Assembly (NCBI GenBank): GCA_034766995.1
Contig: CM068313.1
Coordinates: forward strand, 54,101,981-54,165,980
DNA from: Acanthacorydalis orientalis
Taxonomy: Eukaryota; Arthropoda; Insecta; Megaloptera; Corydalidae
DNA length: 64,000 nucleotides
Direction of reading: 5' to 3'
Shown here: piece by piece, positions 1-11,659 of the stretch
Numbering within the stretch: position 1 is the stretch's first letter
Layout of the letters: each line of letters begins with the position of its first letter
Position numbers and translations under genes: made by a program
The notes under the pieces: generated by a model
Database searches by the model: none
Told to the model about the DNA's origin: nothing
What the model saw: the letters and a program-made list of their open reading frames with translations, nothing else

Positions 1-155
1 CATTTACGTTTAGACTACGGAGTTAATCAGGTTGACTTCTGAAATAAATTATTAATTATTCAATGGCCAAATAAAATAGCCATTAATTGACATTAATACT
101 TATTATTAGGGAGATAATGTTATAGTTATAAAAAGTAGAGACGCAATCAAGTACT

Positions 156-215
156 TTGAAGCTTAAATTTGAAAAAATTAAAAAAGTGGAATTCATCGAT
201 TTGTGGTGTGAACGA

Positions 216-260
<45 letters not shown>

Positions 261-334
261 ATATACATATATATATATATTGTATATATATATATGTATA
301 TATATTGTATATCATCATATATATATTGTATATA

Positions 335-367
<33 letters not shown>

Positions 368-380
368 TGTATATATATGT

Positions 381-417
<37 letters not shown>

Positions 418-470
418 ATATGTGTGTGCCTGTATGTATATGGTTTGTGTGAAAAAAATTATTAAATTTA
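156..470. repeat. (TA)n microsatellite
   Basis: About 200 bp of nearly pure TA dinucleotides with TATG and TATTG interruptions (core 220-417). Open frames rich in Tyr/Ile across it are artefacts of the repeat. Confidence 0.95.
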
Positions 471-559
471 ACTTAGAAGGTGAAAGCAAAGTTTAAAATC
501 GGTTGGTAAATGTAGTTTTTGAATATTTCATCATATTTCTAGTTATATTTGATTAATAT

Positions 560-1223
560 TTAGTCATAATCTAAAAAATGTTCCGTATAGAACACACATT
601 TGTTTTTTGTCGAATCGGGAATAATGAGATTTGGACCAGAATGAGCAGTAAATTTAAATGGTGCTCGCTCTCCACCTCTAATATTCTATTGTACATTTGA
701 ATTTTTATTTTGTTTATCGGGTTCATTACCTTCTACATCCTCATCACTACTTTCATCAGAAGACGTTAAAATTACTAATATTCTTTTCTCTGTCCTTGTA
801 TGTAAAACCGCATCTTCATTATCTCCTTCAACCTCATTACTACATTCATCAGAAGACGTTACAGGTGCTATCGCTCTTTTCCGTTTTCTTCGATGTAAAG
901 CTATATTTTCATCACTATCAGTAATACTCATCTGGGAGGATAAATAAGAACATTATTCACTTCACAAGTTTTTCTATTATACCCTATAATACCTTCTCTA
1001 TATAGCAGACGTAAGATTCACGAAACAAAGAGAATACTGCTTAAAAATATTCTAAAATGTGCTAAAATTAAAAATATATATTTTTTTACCTAAATTTGCT
1101 AGTTATCTACAGTAAATAGCAAAAGTTAATTCTTTTCCACCATTACTAGTATACTCGACATTCAACAAAACAAATAATTAGTTTCATGACGAGTATACTC
1201 GATATAAACGCTTAAGGGATTAA
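560..1223 (-). mobile_element. piggyBac-like 5' end and N-terminal relic
   Basis: On the minus strand an acidic N-terminal frame begins MSITDSDENIALHRRKRKRA, has two repeated TSSDE-type acidic patches, meets a TAG, then continues in the same frame with APFKFTAHSGP and LIIPDS, resembling the start of the piggyBac transposase domain. A TTAA at 1,220-1,223 is followed (minus strand) by TCCCTTAAGCG and by inverted copies of cgagtatactcg, as expected for a piggyBac end with subterminal repeats. The catalytic region is missing. The call rests on the TTAA end, acidic N-terminus and weak domain similarity. Confidence 0.5.
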
Positions 1224-1292
1224 GCAAACTGAAATATCAATCGCCTGTTTTTATAAATGTACTTATGATATGGATAGCATATTAATTATTTA

Positions 1293-1478
<186 letters not shown>

Positions 1479-1854
1479 TACACTTTAAATACACTTAATA
1501 TATACACTTTTTAATCCTCATATTTATGCGGTCTCCATTTACGCGAATTCACTTTGACGCGATTGAAAAGTTTTTACATTTTAAATAATCGACTAGACAC
1601 CAGATGTGACCACAGTGCATAAATTTTATCATATTGTATCACATATTGTATAGACGTTGTCATTATACAAATCGGGAATTCCGCAATTTAATTTATTCAC
1701 TAATCTTATTCATAATTGATTTATATACATATATTAATATTTTTTTATAATTGTTTAGTAAACATTATGTAGTGTAGTACAAAGAAATTGTCAAAATAAA
1801 TATATAAATAGAAAATATTTGTGGAGGTTGTGAATTATAAACCGTGGATACGCG

Positions 1855-2118
1855 ATAGATTAATAAATAATGGCATCATCAAGGGAAACATTAAATAAAA
1901 TGTTTAAGAAAAAGACAAGAAGACAGATAAATTTAGAAGTTAAAAAAAGTGGAAAAATTAATAATGTTGCTCGATTGTATAATCTTAAAGAGTCTACAAT
2001 TCACACGATTAAAAAAGTGCTCATACTATTAAAATGGCAGTGAAAGAAACCATACTAACAAGATCCAAGATAGTGAAATATGCAAGAAATACTATTATGG
2101 TGAAAATGAAAATGATAT
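1855..2118 (+). pseudogene. pogo/Tigger transposase N-terminal fragment (CENP-B-type HTH)
   Basis: A plus-strand frame carries KKKTRRQINLEVKKSG, then NNVARLYNLKESTIHTIKK. This matches the helix-turn-helix start of Tigger/pogo transposases, which read roughly 'grLYgvneSTIrtIkK' (family knowledge). A one-base shift then continues with MAVKETILTRSKIVKYARN, equivalent to the linker before the second HTH. The element is cut off by a (TA)n tract at 2,119. It is a dead fragment with no catalytic domain. Confidence 0.6.
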
Positions 2119-2149
<31 letters not shown>

Positions 2150-2219
2150 GACTGTGTGTGTATCAGAATTAATAAAGTTAATACGTTTGTAATTCTAAAC
2201 CATTATTAGAAATTAATGA

Positions 2220-2475
2220 CTTTATCACTGTATTGATAATAATTATATCCAATATTAAATATTACATAAGTGATGATTGACAAGAATCTAAAAGCACTCC
2301 AAGCACACACCATTACCGTACGCCTTTGCTTCACTAGTATCTTTTTACAATACTATAATAATGTTATTCCTGGCTGTCACTCAGGACTCTTGTGTGTGTT
2401 CCTTGCCGATCGCCTGCATACAGAAGATTGGCACACCTCGCCCGTGACTGCTCAGTTCACAAGTTATGATCTGAT
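2220..2475. other. Unassigned unique sequence
   Basis: Moderate-GC stretch between two TA tracts. It has a 69-codon open frame without recognisable motifs. Nothing supports a gene. Confidence 0.5.
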
Positions 2476-2479
2476 CTGA

Positions 2480-2507
2480 TATATGTATATATATATATTA
2501 TATATAT

Positions 2508-2555
<48 letters not shown>

Positions 2556-2574
2556 ACATATATATATATATATG
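2480..2574. repeat. (TA)n microsatellite abutting a mariner end
   Basis: Pure TA/TATTA tract that ends where the mariner 3' terminus begins, consistent with insertion into TA repeats. Confidence 0.85.
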
Positions 2575-3250
2575 ATGTTGCATTAAAAGCCGCTGTTTTT
2601 TGGGAGAGTCTTTAGAATTTATTTCAATAACAAAATGTGTGAATACTTTAATCAAAGCATTTGGCCTCGGAAGCTATGACTTCTTCCCAATTTTCTGACA
2701 GAATGGTCTGTCTTTTGAGCCAATCCATCCAGCAACACAATTTTCGACTTCTCAGTAGTTATGAAAATTTATATATTCCAAAGCGTGTTATGTCGATCGG
2801 AACAGATGCTAATCGCTTGGAGACCAGGTCCGGAAAATACGCTGGGTGCTGGAGAACCTCTCATTCGAGCTCCACCAGTGTTTGCTTCATGGCTATAGTA
2901 ACATAGATGCAAGCGTTGTAATGGAGAAAAATCACTTTTCGGCGATTGGATGTAACTGATGGTTGTTTTCGCATCAAATTATCATTCAAACGCTCCAACT
3001 GTTGTCAATAACGTTTCGCGTTGATTGTTTCCTTCTGTTTCAACAGCTCATAATACACAACACCCTCCATATCCCACCAAATAGACAGCATTGATTTGTG
3101 ACCCTGGATGTTTCGATTTAATGTCGACATTGACTGTTGGCTAGGATCAACCCATGATTTCTTGCGTTTCGAGTTGTCAAAATAGATGCATTTTCCGTGG
3201 GTCGAGTCAGAACACTCAGAATGATGGCTAAAGATTGACGGTTGCCGTCA
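2575..3250 (-). mobile_element. mariner relic A, mauritiana-like (C-terminal half)
   Basis: On the minus strand the frame gives CIYFDNSKRKKSWVDPSQQ, MLSIWWDMEGVVYYELL, KETINAKRYWQQLERLN and LEWEVLQHPAYSPDLV. This is the classic order of a mariner DD34D transposase after the first catalytic Asp. The HDNA block has decayed (FLHYNACIY), so the second catalytic Asp is lost, and the N-terminal half is absent. A second, shorter copy of the same family sits at 48,720-49,134. Confidence 0.8.
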
Positions 3251-3254
3251 ATTC

Positions 3255-3652
3255 AGGGTACTCTTAGGCCAGGCACCAAATAAGGACTGGACCAAGAGTA
3301 TCTATACAAATGGAAGATCCTTCTCCCGACTCCTGGTGTGAATTGTCACAGGACACGGGAGACTAAGCTACCATGAACATGTACAAGGCCGAAGGACGGA
3401 CGGGAAGGACCCCCATTCACCTCCTCGCGGAATGTTCGGCATGGGTCAATTTAAGGCGACGATGGTTTGGGGAGTTCCTCCTCACCGCGGCCGAACTAGG
3501 GTCTATAAACTCGGGCAGGCTGATAGGCTTCTGGAAGGAAGCGAGACTTCCCGAGTAGTTTTGATCAGCCGAGGGAAGGCATAATAATAATGGATTTCGA
3601 GTCTAAGTGCCGGGAGGCAAGATAGCTTCCTCTCTCCTCAAACATTATCTAT
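3255..3652 (+). mobile_element. Non-LTR retrotransposon 3' fragment
   Basis: Plus-strand frames contain VTGHGRLSYHEH and, after a frameshift, TPIHLLAECSAWVNLRRRWFGEF. Together these match the end of the polyprotein of I/R1/Jockey-type LINEs, where an RNase-H-like tail 'LLTGHG..' is followed by a Cys/His 'H.L.ECP.w..RR' segment. The coding part ends near 3,558 with a stop after KEARLPE. A 3'UTR follows, with an aataataat stretch. It is 5' truncated, as usual for LINEs. Confidence 0.72.
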
Positions 3653-3791
3653 ATATTGGGTTGGTAGAAAAATTATTGCGGTTTATTACCTTCAAATTCA
3701 TATATATTTTTAATTTAAGTGGTTTTAAGTGACCCACAAATGTTTGATGATGTTATTTCAAATTAATAATTATGTCCTTATTGAAAAATCC

Positions 3792-3792
<1 letters not shown>
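3653..3792 (-). mobile_element. mariner terminal fragment (TIR end)
   Basis: The sequence gggttggtagaaaaattatt is the recurring mariner TIR of this window, followed by the 3' tail and a breakpoint into an N-terminal segment. It ends in a (TA)n array. Confidence 0.65.
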
Positions 3793-3830
<38 letters not shown>

Positions 3831-3859
3831 ATGTATATATATATATACATATTTATATA

Positions 3860-3938
<79 letters not shown>

Positions 3939-3947
3939 ATATATATG

Positions 3948-3998
<51 letters not shown>

Positions 3999-4017
3999 GT
4001 ATATATGTATATATATA

Positions 4018-4050
<33 letters not shown>

Positions 4051-4059
4051 ATATATATG

Positions 4060-4131
<72 letters not shown>

Positions 4132-4155
4132 TATATGTATGTAAATGTATGTATA

Positions 4156-4192
<37 letters not shown>
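3793..4192. repeat. 400-bp (TA)n/TATG microsatellite
   Basis: Long TA array with regularly scattered TATG and TATTTA variants. Overlapping Tyr/Ile frames up to 194 codons arise from it on both strands. Confidence 0.97.
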
Positions 4193-4196
<4 letters not shown>

Positions 4197-4555
4197 ATAT
4201 TCTTTATGGAGATATACACTTTATTAATATTAATACATACTTGTCATTCTTCACATTACTTTTACAGGTTAGTAACAAATTTAAATGTGATATTTAGTAA
4301 GCACACAAGCTAACTATTTTATTACATTTTAATTACAATTAACGTACTTTATTCTATTATATCCATATATTTATTTATTTCCTACATTCTATCGTTAAAC
4401 TCTATTTTAATTTTCATCCTTTTGAAGTAATGATTTAAAAAAAATACTAAATTGACCATAGCCACCGATCCCGTAAATTGTTACTAGTATCCCTTGATAC
4501 TAGTGTGATGTATATTGGGAAATAAGTTTTCTCTTAATTGTTCCATTCCTTTACA
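4193..4555. other. A+T-rich sequence with no feature
   Basis: About 360 bp of low-complexity A+T-rich DNA. Nothing recognisable. Confidence 0.5.
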
Positions 4556-4559
4556 ATCT

Positions 4560-5060
4560 TTCAGTGTATGTATATTGTTTATATCTCATTAAATAGTTTG
4601 CATACTTTGTTTCCATACTTATCTCTTTCAAAGTCCCACCCCCACCTATCTAACCTATATTTTTCAATTATTCTTCTTTCGGACTTTTTTTATTTGTGTA
4701 TACAGGTGTTGTGATGACGTTGACCGAAACCATCTATTAAGTTAAGACTGTCCGTATGTCCCTCGGACTCATAAGTTGAAGTATGTCGGTGCACTTTCTG
4801 TTTCGTTGATTTCATGTCTTTCTTCCGCTTCAGTACTACATGCTTTCCCCACCCTATTATCGTGTTCTACTTTCCCCTCGACTACTTTTCCTTTCTCTCA
4901 ATCATTCCTGTACCTTCTCTTCTCAACATTTAATTTGTTATACCTCAGTTTATCTAATTTATTCTTATTTCTTGCCTCTATTAATATTGATAGTAGTTTT
5001 TTCATTTCTTCAGCTACTTTCATTGAGAATTCTTCCCAGAATTTGATATCTTGATCCTTT
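4560..5060 (-). pseudogene. Unrecognised decayed coding relic
   Basis: The minus strand keeps a long frame from near 5,060: KDQDIKFWEEFSMKVAEEMK, then a Lys/Asn/Arg-rich coiled-coil-like stretch, a single TGA, and an acidic stretch ending at 4,778. After a frameshift it resumes with SERRIIEKYRLDRWG and, in another frame, WDFERDKYGNKVCKLFNE. The residue composition and shared strand suggest one former protein of 150 residues or more, probably of a retroelement, but I do not recognise the family. The opposite strand is pyrimidine-rich and also has spurious open frames. Confidence 0.35.
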
Positions 5061-5289
5061 AGTTTATATGTTTTCCAACACTCTTAATTTTTTATTATAA
5101 ACAAAGAATTTTATCAGTATCAGATTATCGTTTCTATTATGAATTAGCATATATGCTTGTTCTATATGGTTTATGTTAATGTCAACATCTAGCGTATTAT
5201 TCAAAAATTTAAGTACATGTTGCTCCAAGTTAGTACTGTCATGAATAGTAATATATTATATCACAATAATACTTCTTTTTATTTGATTT

Positions 5290-6190
5290 AGTAAACAGTC
5301 TATAACATTTTTAGATGATTTCAGTCATCGCAACAAATGATGTGTGAGCTAGTGCATTGGCACGATGAAACAGTACTGTCTTTTTCACCAAATGTGGCCG
5401 TTTTCTCTCGATTAAATCATTCGATTGTTCCAATAAAATCGCATAAGATTCGCTATTAATCGTTTTTCCCTTTTCAAGATAGTCAATGAAAAGTATTCCA
5501 CGCGTATCTCAAAACAGTCGCTATAACCTTATCAGCCGATAGAATTGTCTTTGCCTACTAAGTTGGTTCGTCTTTCGCGATCCCTTGTTTCAACTGTTGT
5601 TTGGTTTCAGGTGTGTTGCATTTATGGACTCAAATCTCATCAACGGTAATGTATTGATACAAAAATTCGATTAGATTGCACTTACAGAGTGCCAAACAAT
5701 CGGTTGAACCGTCCTTTCGATATTGATTTTGGTCAGGTGAGAGCAAACGCGACAACCATCTAGCGCACAGCTTTGCCATACCCAAATGTCCGTGTAAGAT
5801 ATTGCGCACATGTTCTGTTAATATGCTGAAAATCTGCTCTCTCACTCACTTTAACTCTTCTTCTTTCTCACTCATTAACTTTCTCACTTGAATCTGCCAA
5901 ATCACTTCTACGGATTTTGTCAATCATTTCTGGCGCAGTCACTTTAATGGAATGTCCATTGCCTGATTCATCACTGGTGCTCGTCCGACCCGATTAAAGT
6001 TCAGCAACCCAGCGCTTAATCGTTGTATTCGATGGAAAGAAGTTTCATAACGTTGAATTCAGTCTCTTTATTTCATACCGGTTGCACATAAGCCTTTCAA
6101 CTTTTTTCGATCTTTAAAAACGATGCTTGAGGAGTTTATTTCGACGAGCTGTTAAACCAATACTAAAGAACTTATTGACCTGAAGCTTTG
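5290..6190 (-). mobile_element. mariner relic B (mellifera-like)
   Basis: On the minus strand a decayed transposase can be followed from PSNTTIKRWVAELNR through a degenerate HTH, ILHGHLGMAKLCARWLSRLL, DQNQYRKD and QYITVDE to a broken DNAPCH block. In-frame stops and shifts interrupt it, including a stop at the Trp after the first catalytic Asp (VDEI*). The motif 'LCARW.pRLL..dQ' is characteristic of mellifera-subfamily mariners (family knowledge). Ends were not resolved. Confidence 0.75.
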
Positions 6191-6199
6191 AACAAAAGT

Positions 6200-7190
6200 A
6201 TTATCAAAATATTGAGCATAGTGATATCATCTACATATATGGCCCGAACATTTCGCCCTACCCTCATATATCCTGGAATATATCACTATAAATTTTCAAT
6301 ATCAACATTAAATTGAAATGTTTGTAAATGAAAAGTAAATTTTGCATTCAAAGAAATATAAAGTAATTATATTTTTTTAATCAAAATGCATATTATTAAG
6401 GGTATAAAAATATTAGCTTTCTATGTTTATTTTTATATTTTCCCAGCTCAAATGTAAAAATTAAAATTTAGAAAATTTATGTTAAAAACATATTTTTCAT
6501 AAAAAGTAAATCCATTAAACACAAAATATACAAATAACCAAAAAAAAAACACCCTCTTGAAAAACGATAAAACTTTACTGGTTATAAATTTTTGAAGAGA
6601 ATCGTATTTTTTCCTCTTTTGTTCCACTTATCATCGTTCCAACGTTTCGAACTGTTAATCAAATCGGACATTGATTTACCTCCGTGACATTCATTCGCGT
6701 GCATTGGTCGCATGCATCTTCGTATTTCTTGGACATTCCTCGGTCGTCCGTGCCAAATCCGTCGCATTACTTACCTCTCGCGTATAAATTAAAATGAACA
6801 CTAAACACGTACACTTGCTCGCTCAATGTGCGGTGCGTTTTGATTACATGTTCGTTTGGAAACTCGTGAAATTAAAATAAACAGTGACGCGATTAATCGA
6901 GCGGTATACACATGTTTGGCACAACAATGGCGTGCGGATAAAATGGGAAAGCAGTAAACTCGCTTCTATTTATACACATGTATTACAATGTTTGATCTTT
7001 TCGTTGTTCTGTCTCACTCCTGAGGACTCACAGGTGCGTCGACGCGATGTACATGTCTGCGACGAAGGTACGGTGAGGGACAAATAGATTAAAGCGATGG
7101 ATCATTACCGTTCAAATATTATTGTTTAAATAGAAAGGCAGAAAATCTCTGAGTAATGTGTCTCTCTCTCTCTCTCTTATACACATATTA
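6200..7190. other. Mostly unique sequence with a GC-richer core
   Basis: The first 350 bp are A+T-rich with no feature. From about 6,640 to 7,090 the DNA is richer in G+C and CpG and matches no repeat in this window. Short frames on either strand lack motifs. A good donor consensus (GAGAG|GTAAGT) occurs on the minus strand at 6,775. Possible regulatory or noncoding-exon DNA (inference). Confidence 0.35.
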
Positions 7191-7216
7191 TATATATATA
7201 TATATATATATATACA
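7150..7216. repeat. (CT)n followed by (TA)n microsatellite
   Basis: tctctctctctctc, then about 26 bp of TA. Confidence 0.9.
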
Positions 7217-7239
7217 AAGCAGTGTTTATATCTTCCATC

Positions 7240-7497
7240 AAACTGGGGGGCACCGCCAACTGATCGCCGCGTTCATCAACCTTCGAGGGGAAGAGGGTGG
7301 CTCACTAACAATTAATAGAAATTAACAGATAATACGCAAAATGTAAATCTTGATTATAAATAACCAATCAGAACACAGACCACGTGACTGATATCAACCA
7401 ATCACAACACAGTTCACTTGACTGATATAAACCAATCAGAAAACGAATTAAAGTCGAAGGAACGACATCACTGGATCATTTTTATATTAAAGAGAGA
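7240..7497. repeat. Dispersed repeat with tandem 34-bp CCAAT/E-box units
   Basis: Contains 2.5 tandem copies of a 34-bp unit (7,362-7,395, 7,396-7,429, 7,430-7,446) beginning aaccaatca. The first carries cacgtga. The upstream part (taacagata..., aaaatgtaaatc) is shared with 52,130-52,220, and the unit recurs at 52,395-52,430 and, inverted, at 51,466-51,510. Probably a MITE family. Confidence 0.6.
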
Positions 7498-7606
7498 CTT
7501 ATGACTTAAAAAATCTTCTGTGTGATTTGTGCCCATTTTTCAAGTTACCGTTCTCTTTTGTTATTGTCATGTGATAAATCATTATAAACAATGAAGTTTT
7601 TATCAT
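7497..7606 (+). mobile_element. mariner 5' end fragment
   Basis: The stretch from acttatgact through gatttgtgcccatttttcaa to aaacaatgaag matches the 5' untranslated part of the irritans-like mariner at 13,060. The transposase is absent. Confidence 0.6.
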
Positions 7607-7690
7607 CATTTTTATATTAAAGAGAGATACGTCGAAATGTTCGTAGCCGATCTCAATGGAAGATTTAGAATTCAGTGAGTTCCATAATTA

Positions 7691-8486
7691 TTAGTTTGAT
7701 AGAAAAATAATTGCAGTTTACGACCTTCATATTCATGTACATTTTCATCAACTTATAATCAACTTTATTAATCGAAATGAACACCAGTAGAATTTACACG
7801 TTGTTGACAATTAAATACAATTTTATTTATTTTGGTGGTGTAAAATTCCGAATTTCTTGAGTTGATAAAATCTCGAAACGCACTTTCGGCAGCAGGTTGG
7901 TTGTTGAAGACCTTAATCTGTAAGGAGGTGTCGAAATGCTTAAACAAGTGATAATCCATTGGTGGTCTGATGAGTAGCTTGATGTTTTAAGTGGTCGAGT
8001 AATGTTGGATGACTAACGCCTAACTTGCTAACGCCTAACGCCGCTCTTGACTTGTTATGCGTTGGTCTGATTCAACTAACGCCTTCGGTTGGTCGTCATG
8101 AACTGAAGAAGGGTCAATATCTTTAGCCTGATCGTTATGAACTGAAGAAGGCTCTTTATCTTGAAGGTTCTCGTCTCCAGAATTACATTTTTGAAACCAC
8201 CATTGCACCGTATGTTCCTTAACAGTACCCACGCCAAAAGCATCGTTTAGTTTACGAGCAGTTTCTGTTGCTTGAACTCATATAAAAATTGCACTTATTT
8301 TCTTTTTTCCATCTTTAATTTAATACCTTAATTTGAAGCAAAATTAATAATAAAATCAAATTATATGTCAGCAAAATGCAGACCGAAAAATGCACTTTAA
8401 AATGATATTAACATGAAATGACATTGAAAAAAAATAAGGTTATAATTCAGACAACCAAAACCACAGTTATTTTCCAACCAACCTAA
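7691..8486 (-). mobile_element. Internally deleted mariner, about 796 bp, with both TIRs
   Basis: The TIRs are ttagtttgatagaaaaataa at 7,691 and the complement of ttattttccaaccaacctaa at the right end. On the minus strand the N-terminal HTH region is present (GTVKEHTVQWWFQK...ENLQDKE), then the frame jumps to the C-terminus (MDYHLFKHFDTSLQ...RDFINSRNSEFY). The first two catalytic Asp blocks are missing, so the copy is non-autonomous. Inside the N-terminal part a 39-bp segment is tandemly duplicated (8,098 and 8,137), repeating 13 residues. Confidence 0.82.
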
Positions 8487-8489
8487 TTT

Positions 8490-9115
8490 TTATGTAAAAA
8501 ATATGAAACAATATCTATTTTCTCCGCAATGACTTTAAGTTTTAGGAAAGAAATGTTGAACTTAGAATATTAATTGACAGTAGACAATGTTAATATTTCT
8601 AAATAAAGATTTTTAACTATTCTGTTTGATTATCAAAATATATATGATTTGAAATTTCAGTTTTAATATTTGTTTTACATATAAGCAATTAAGCATATCG
8701 CTAGACATACAATTGTCTTACAATATATTTCGTACCGTCTTTCTGAAATATATAAAGTGATAATTTGTTACTGGTCATTAAAATTTTCTACTTATCTATG
8801 TATTATTTAGAATACAAGAATTATATATTCAAAAAATTCTATTTTAATCATATTTATATTTTATTAGACAAATAAATTAATTCGTAATCTGCTTTATATA
8901 AAGTAATAAATATTACAATTATTTTTAAAATACTCTTCATTACTTTTAAGTCGTATTTATTCAGTCCTGGATATTACTATTAGAAAATATTGATCCATGA
9001 CAACAAGTGAAAATGTATTTTTATCTTATAAGTAATTTAATTTATAACCAATTCGCTTCACAAACATTAATAAATAATACTACTAATTAATATTATGTGT
9101 ATAAGTTAATTCGAT
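8490..9115. other. A+T-rich sequence with no feature
   Basis: About 620 bp of intergenic-type DNA. No open frame, repeat partner or structure noted. Confidence 0.5.
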
Positions 9116-10420
9116 GCATGTTTTATACAAAATGAATGATTATTTACGAAAAATTAAATCTACAAAATGTTCCCCATTATTGTTTATAAATTTACCCCAT
9201 CTGTCAGGTAACTGATGGACCGCTTGACGGAAAAAAGATAACGGATTTGAATCAATGAAGTTATCAATGATTTAAAATTTACTGTTTCATAATTTACTGT
9301 ATTTTACTGTTTTAAAATGGGTACCAGCCAGTTGATGCTGGAGCAACGCGATCAGATAATAATCCGTCCGGTTAATGTGCTGCATGATGGGGAACTACCT
9401 AGCCCACCGAACAAATAAGGTCTTTGGTCTCTTCCACTACATTCGTCCTAGTATTATAGTGCTGCTAAATGACTTGCCTAGTTCACGTTCTAGGAATGGT
9501 CTTCTCTCTAATTCGTCACTCAAGCGGACAACCTGTTTTTAGTAATGCTCTGAATTTACCGTCTGACTAGGTTCAAGCAACTTATAATACAACACACCGA
9601 TAATGTCCAATCAAATGCACAATAACACTGTTTGGGATGAATATTTGGTTTTAGAGTCGATATCCATGGTCGACAGGAGCGTAACTCATGATTTTTGGAA
9701 TTAAAATTGTCGTAAAAAAACCATTTTTCATCCTGGGTCATGATTTTATGCGAAAATCCTTCTTTTTGAACGTTCTGAGTGAGGTCTCAATCATATAACA
9801 ACTTCTTTATTTGATTTCCGGATTGAAATTATATGGAATCCAGTATGAAATTATGGAAGGTTGTGCCAACCGTTTGGACAATATATACAGTGTTTCTAAA
9901 TATCAAGATTGGCACTTCAAAATTCCAAAATGAAGATAAAACATTTTAATTTAAAATAGAGCTATGATTGATTTAATTTAAGGGAACCGAATCAATTTGT
10001 ACGACTAATATTTTCAGTTTTTCTCAGGCGATATAGACGGTAAGAAATTTCTTGTTGAGTAACTCCAAGTTGTTGAGCGGTTGATGTTCATTTTGAGCGG
10101 AATTTTCGCTTAACAGCTACTCAAACTTTTCGTCTTGTAATTTTTCGGTTGTCTTGGACGTTTTCGATCAAAAAGATCAGAATCAACTCTCCGAAAACTT
10201 TGAAACCTTTTTTATATATTTATACGTCACAACACTTTCTTTTAAAGCTGAACAAATTATTTCGGGGACTTCGGCTACATTTTTTCCATCTGGAGTGCGA
10301 AAAGTTTACAGTTTCTAATATGCTGCTTTTCGGACGCCATTGTGTTCACTGCTGTTTTGTGTAGTTAGGCTAACTGTGTGGCCAAAATTCGAGGGTAGAA
10401 TAATAAGTATCCATCTCTGA
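9115..10420 (-). mobile_element. mariner relic C, near full length, mauritiana-like
   Basis: On the minus strand the N-terminus reads RFQSFRRVDSDLFDRKRPRQPKN and GVTQQ-type HTH remnants (10,020-10,190). The first catalytic block is TQDEKWFFYDN (9,690-9,741), followed by LKPNIHPKQCYCAF and VCCI. The third is RTDYYLIALLQHQLAGTHF (9,310-9,380), and the C-terminus LPDRWGKFINNNGEHF lies near 9,180. Order and spacing match a Mos1-type transposase. Several frameshifts make it inactive. The 5' UTR ends near mariner relic D. Confidence 0.78.
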
Positions 10421-10424
10421 AAAT

Positions 10425-11650
10425 AAAATACAATTTTTTGAACAAACTCTTTTATTTTTCAAAGTAATCTCCTTTTAGCTCGATACATTTAGTCCAACGC
10501 ATTTCCAATTTCCTTTTATCCCTCTGCGGTTTATCAAACTCTTCAAAATAGATATTTACAGAGGTGCTGACTTCCAAATTTGATGCAAAACTTTTACCTT
10601 CAAGTCGTCTCTTCAAGTTTGGAGGCAGTTATAAGTCACACGTTGCCAAATCTGTAGAATATGATGGATATGGAAGCAACTCGTAGTGAAATTCATGCAA
10701 TTTTACCATCGAAATTGTTGATTTGTGTACCGATGTATTATTGTGATGGAGGAACAATTTTTTGCTGAATGAAGAGCAGTTTTTTTTATTGATTTCATCA
10801 TTCAGCTGGTACAATAATTATGTTTAGCAGACTCCTCTTATTCTTTCCCTTTATCAAGATAGTTAATCAGCGATATTTCATGAGCATCCCAGAAAACAGT
10901 CGCCGTAGGCTTTCCAGCTGATGCAATGACTTTTACCTTCTTTGGTATAGGTTCTCCAGGATAAATCCATTGTTTTGGTTGTTCTTTCTTTCAGGTGTAT
11001 GATGATGGATTCATGTTTCATCAACGGTTATGTATCGATGCAAAAAATCATGTTGAATATGCTTAAACATCATTAAATACTGCTTTTAAATATTCATTCG
11101 TGTGCATTTTTGTGCAAACGCGGCACCCCTCTGGCAGATAGCTTCTTCATATGCAAATGTTTGTGTAAGATGTTCAGTACACGATCATCTGAGATGCCTA
11201 CTGTCTCAACTATCACATGCACTTTGATTCTACGACAATTTAAACAATATCACGGATTTTTCCAGTCATTTCTTCTGTAGTCAGCTCAATTGGACGACCT
11301 GGACGTTCTTCACACATGCTTGTACGACCGGGTTTAAATCCACTGAACCAATATATGATGATTAGCATCGAAGATGCAGAGTTCCCGTAGACAGCATGTA
11401 ACTTTTATTTAATTTCTTCACACGTTTTCCCACCCAAAAATAGAAAACTAATCACTGACCGATACTGAATTTTTTCCATAGTTAAAAAAGAGTAAGAGTT
11501 GTCTACTTTGAATGACTGTCGAAACTAAGCTAATTAACGGATTGTGCTCAAACTTTGACAGCAGTAGTTTGAAAGACAATAGTGTTAAATGATAATGCAG
11601 TTTGCATTATCAGTGGTAGCATCTCTTGTCAAACAGAGGTAATTTTTACT
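10425..11650 (-). mobile_element. mariner relic D, near full length
   Basis: On the minus strand the N-terminus MEKIQYRSVISFLFLGGKT is followed by FKPGRTSMCEERPGRPIELT, then CR-type HTH remnants, WIYPGEPIPKKVKVIASAGK and TATVFWDAHEISLINYLDKG. The second catalytic block is degenerate (FLHHNNTSVHKS, Asp to Asn). Next come ELLPYPSYSTDLATCDL and a C-terminal LEMRWTKCIELKGDYFEK. Stops and shifts are scattered throughout. Related to relics B and H but clearly diverged. Confidence 0.82.
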
Positions 11651-11659
11651 CTTCCCTTA

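Noticed and set aside
3729..4313. Long open frames of alternating Tyr/Ile (up to 194 codons), likewise at 156-489, 1,282-1,507, 31,033-31,493, 38,177-38,885
   Set aside because: They are translations of (TA)n microsatellites, open on both strands with no coding bias.
7362..7446. CRISPR-like array of 34-bp repeats
   Set aside because: The repeats are contiguous with no spacers, and the context is eukaryotic.
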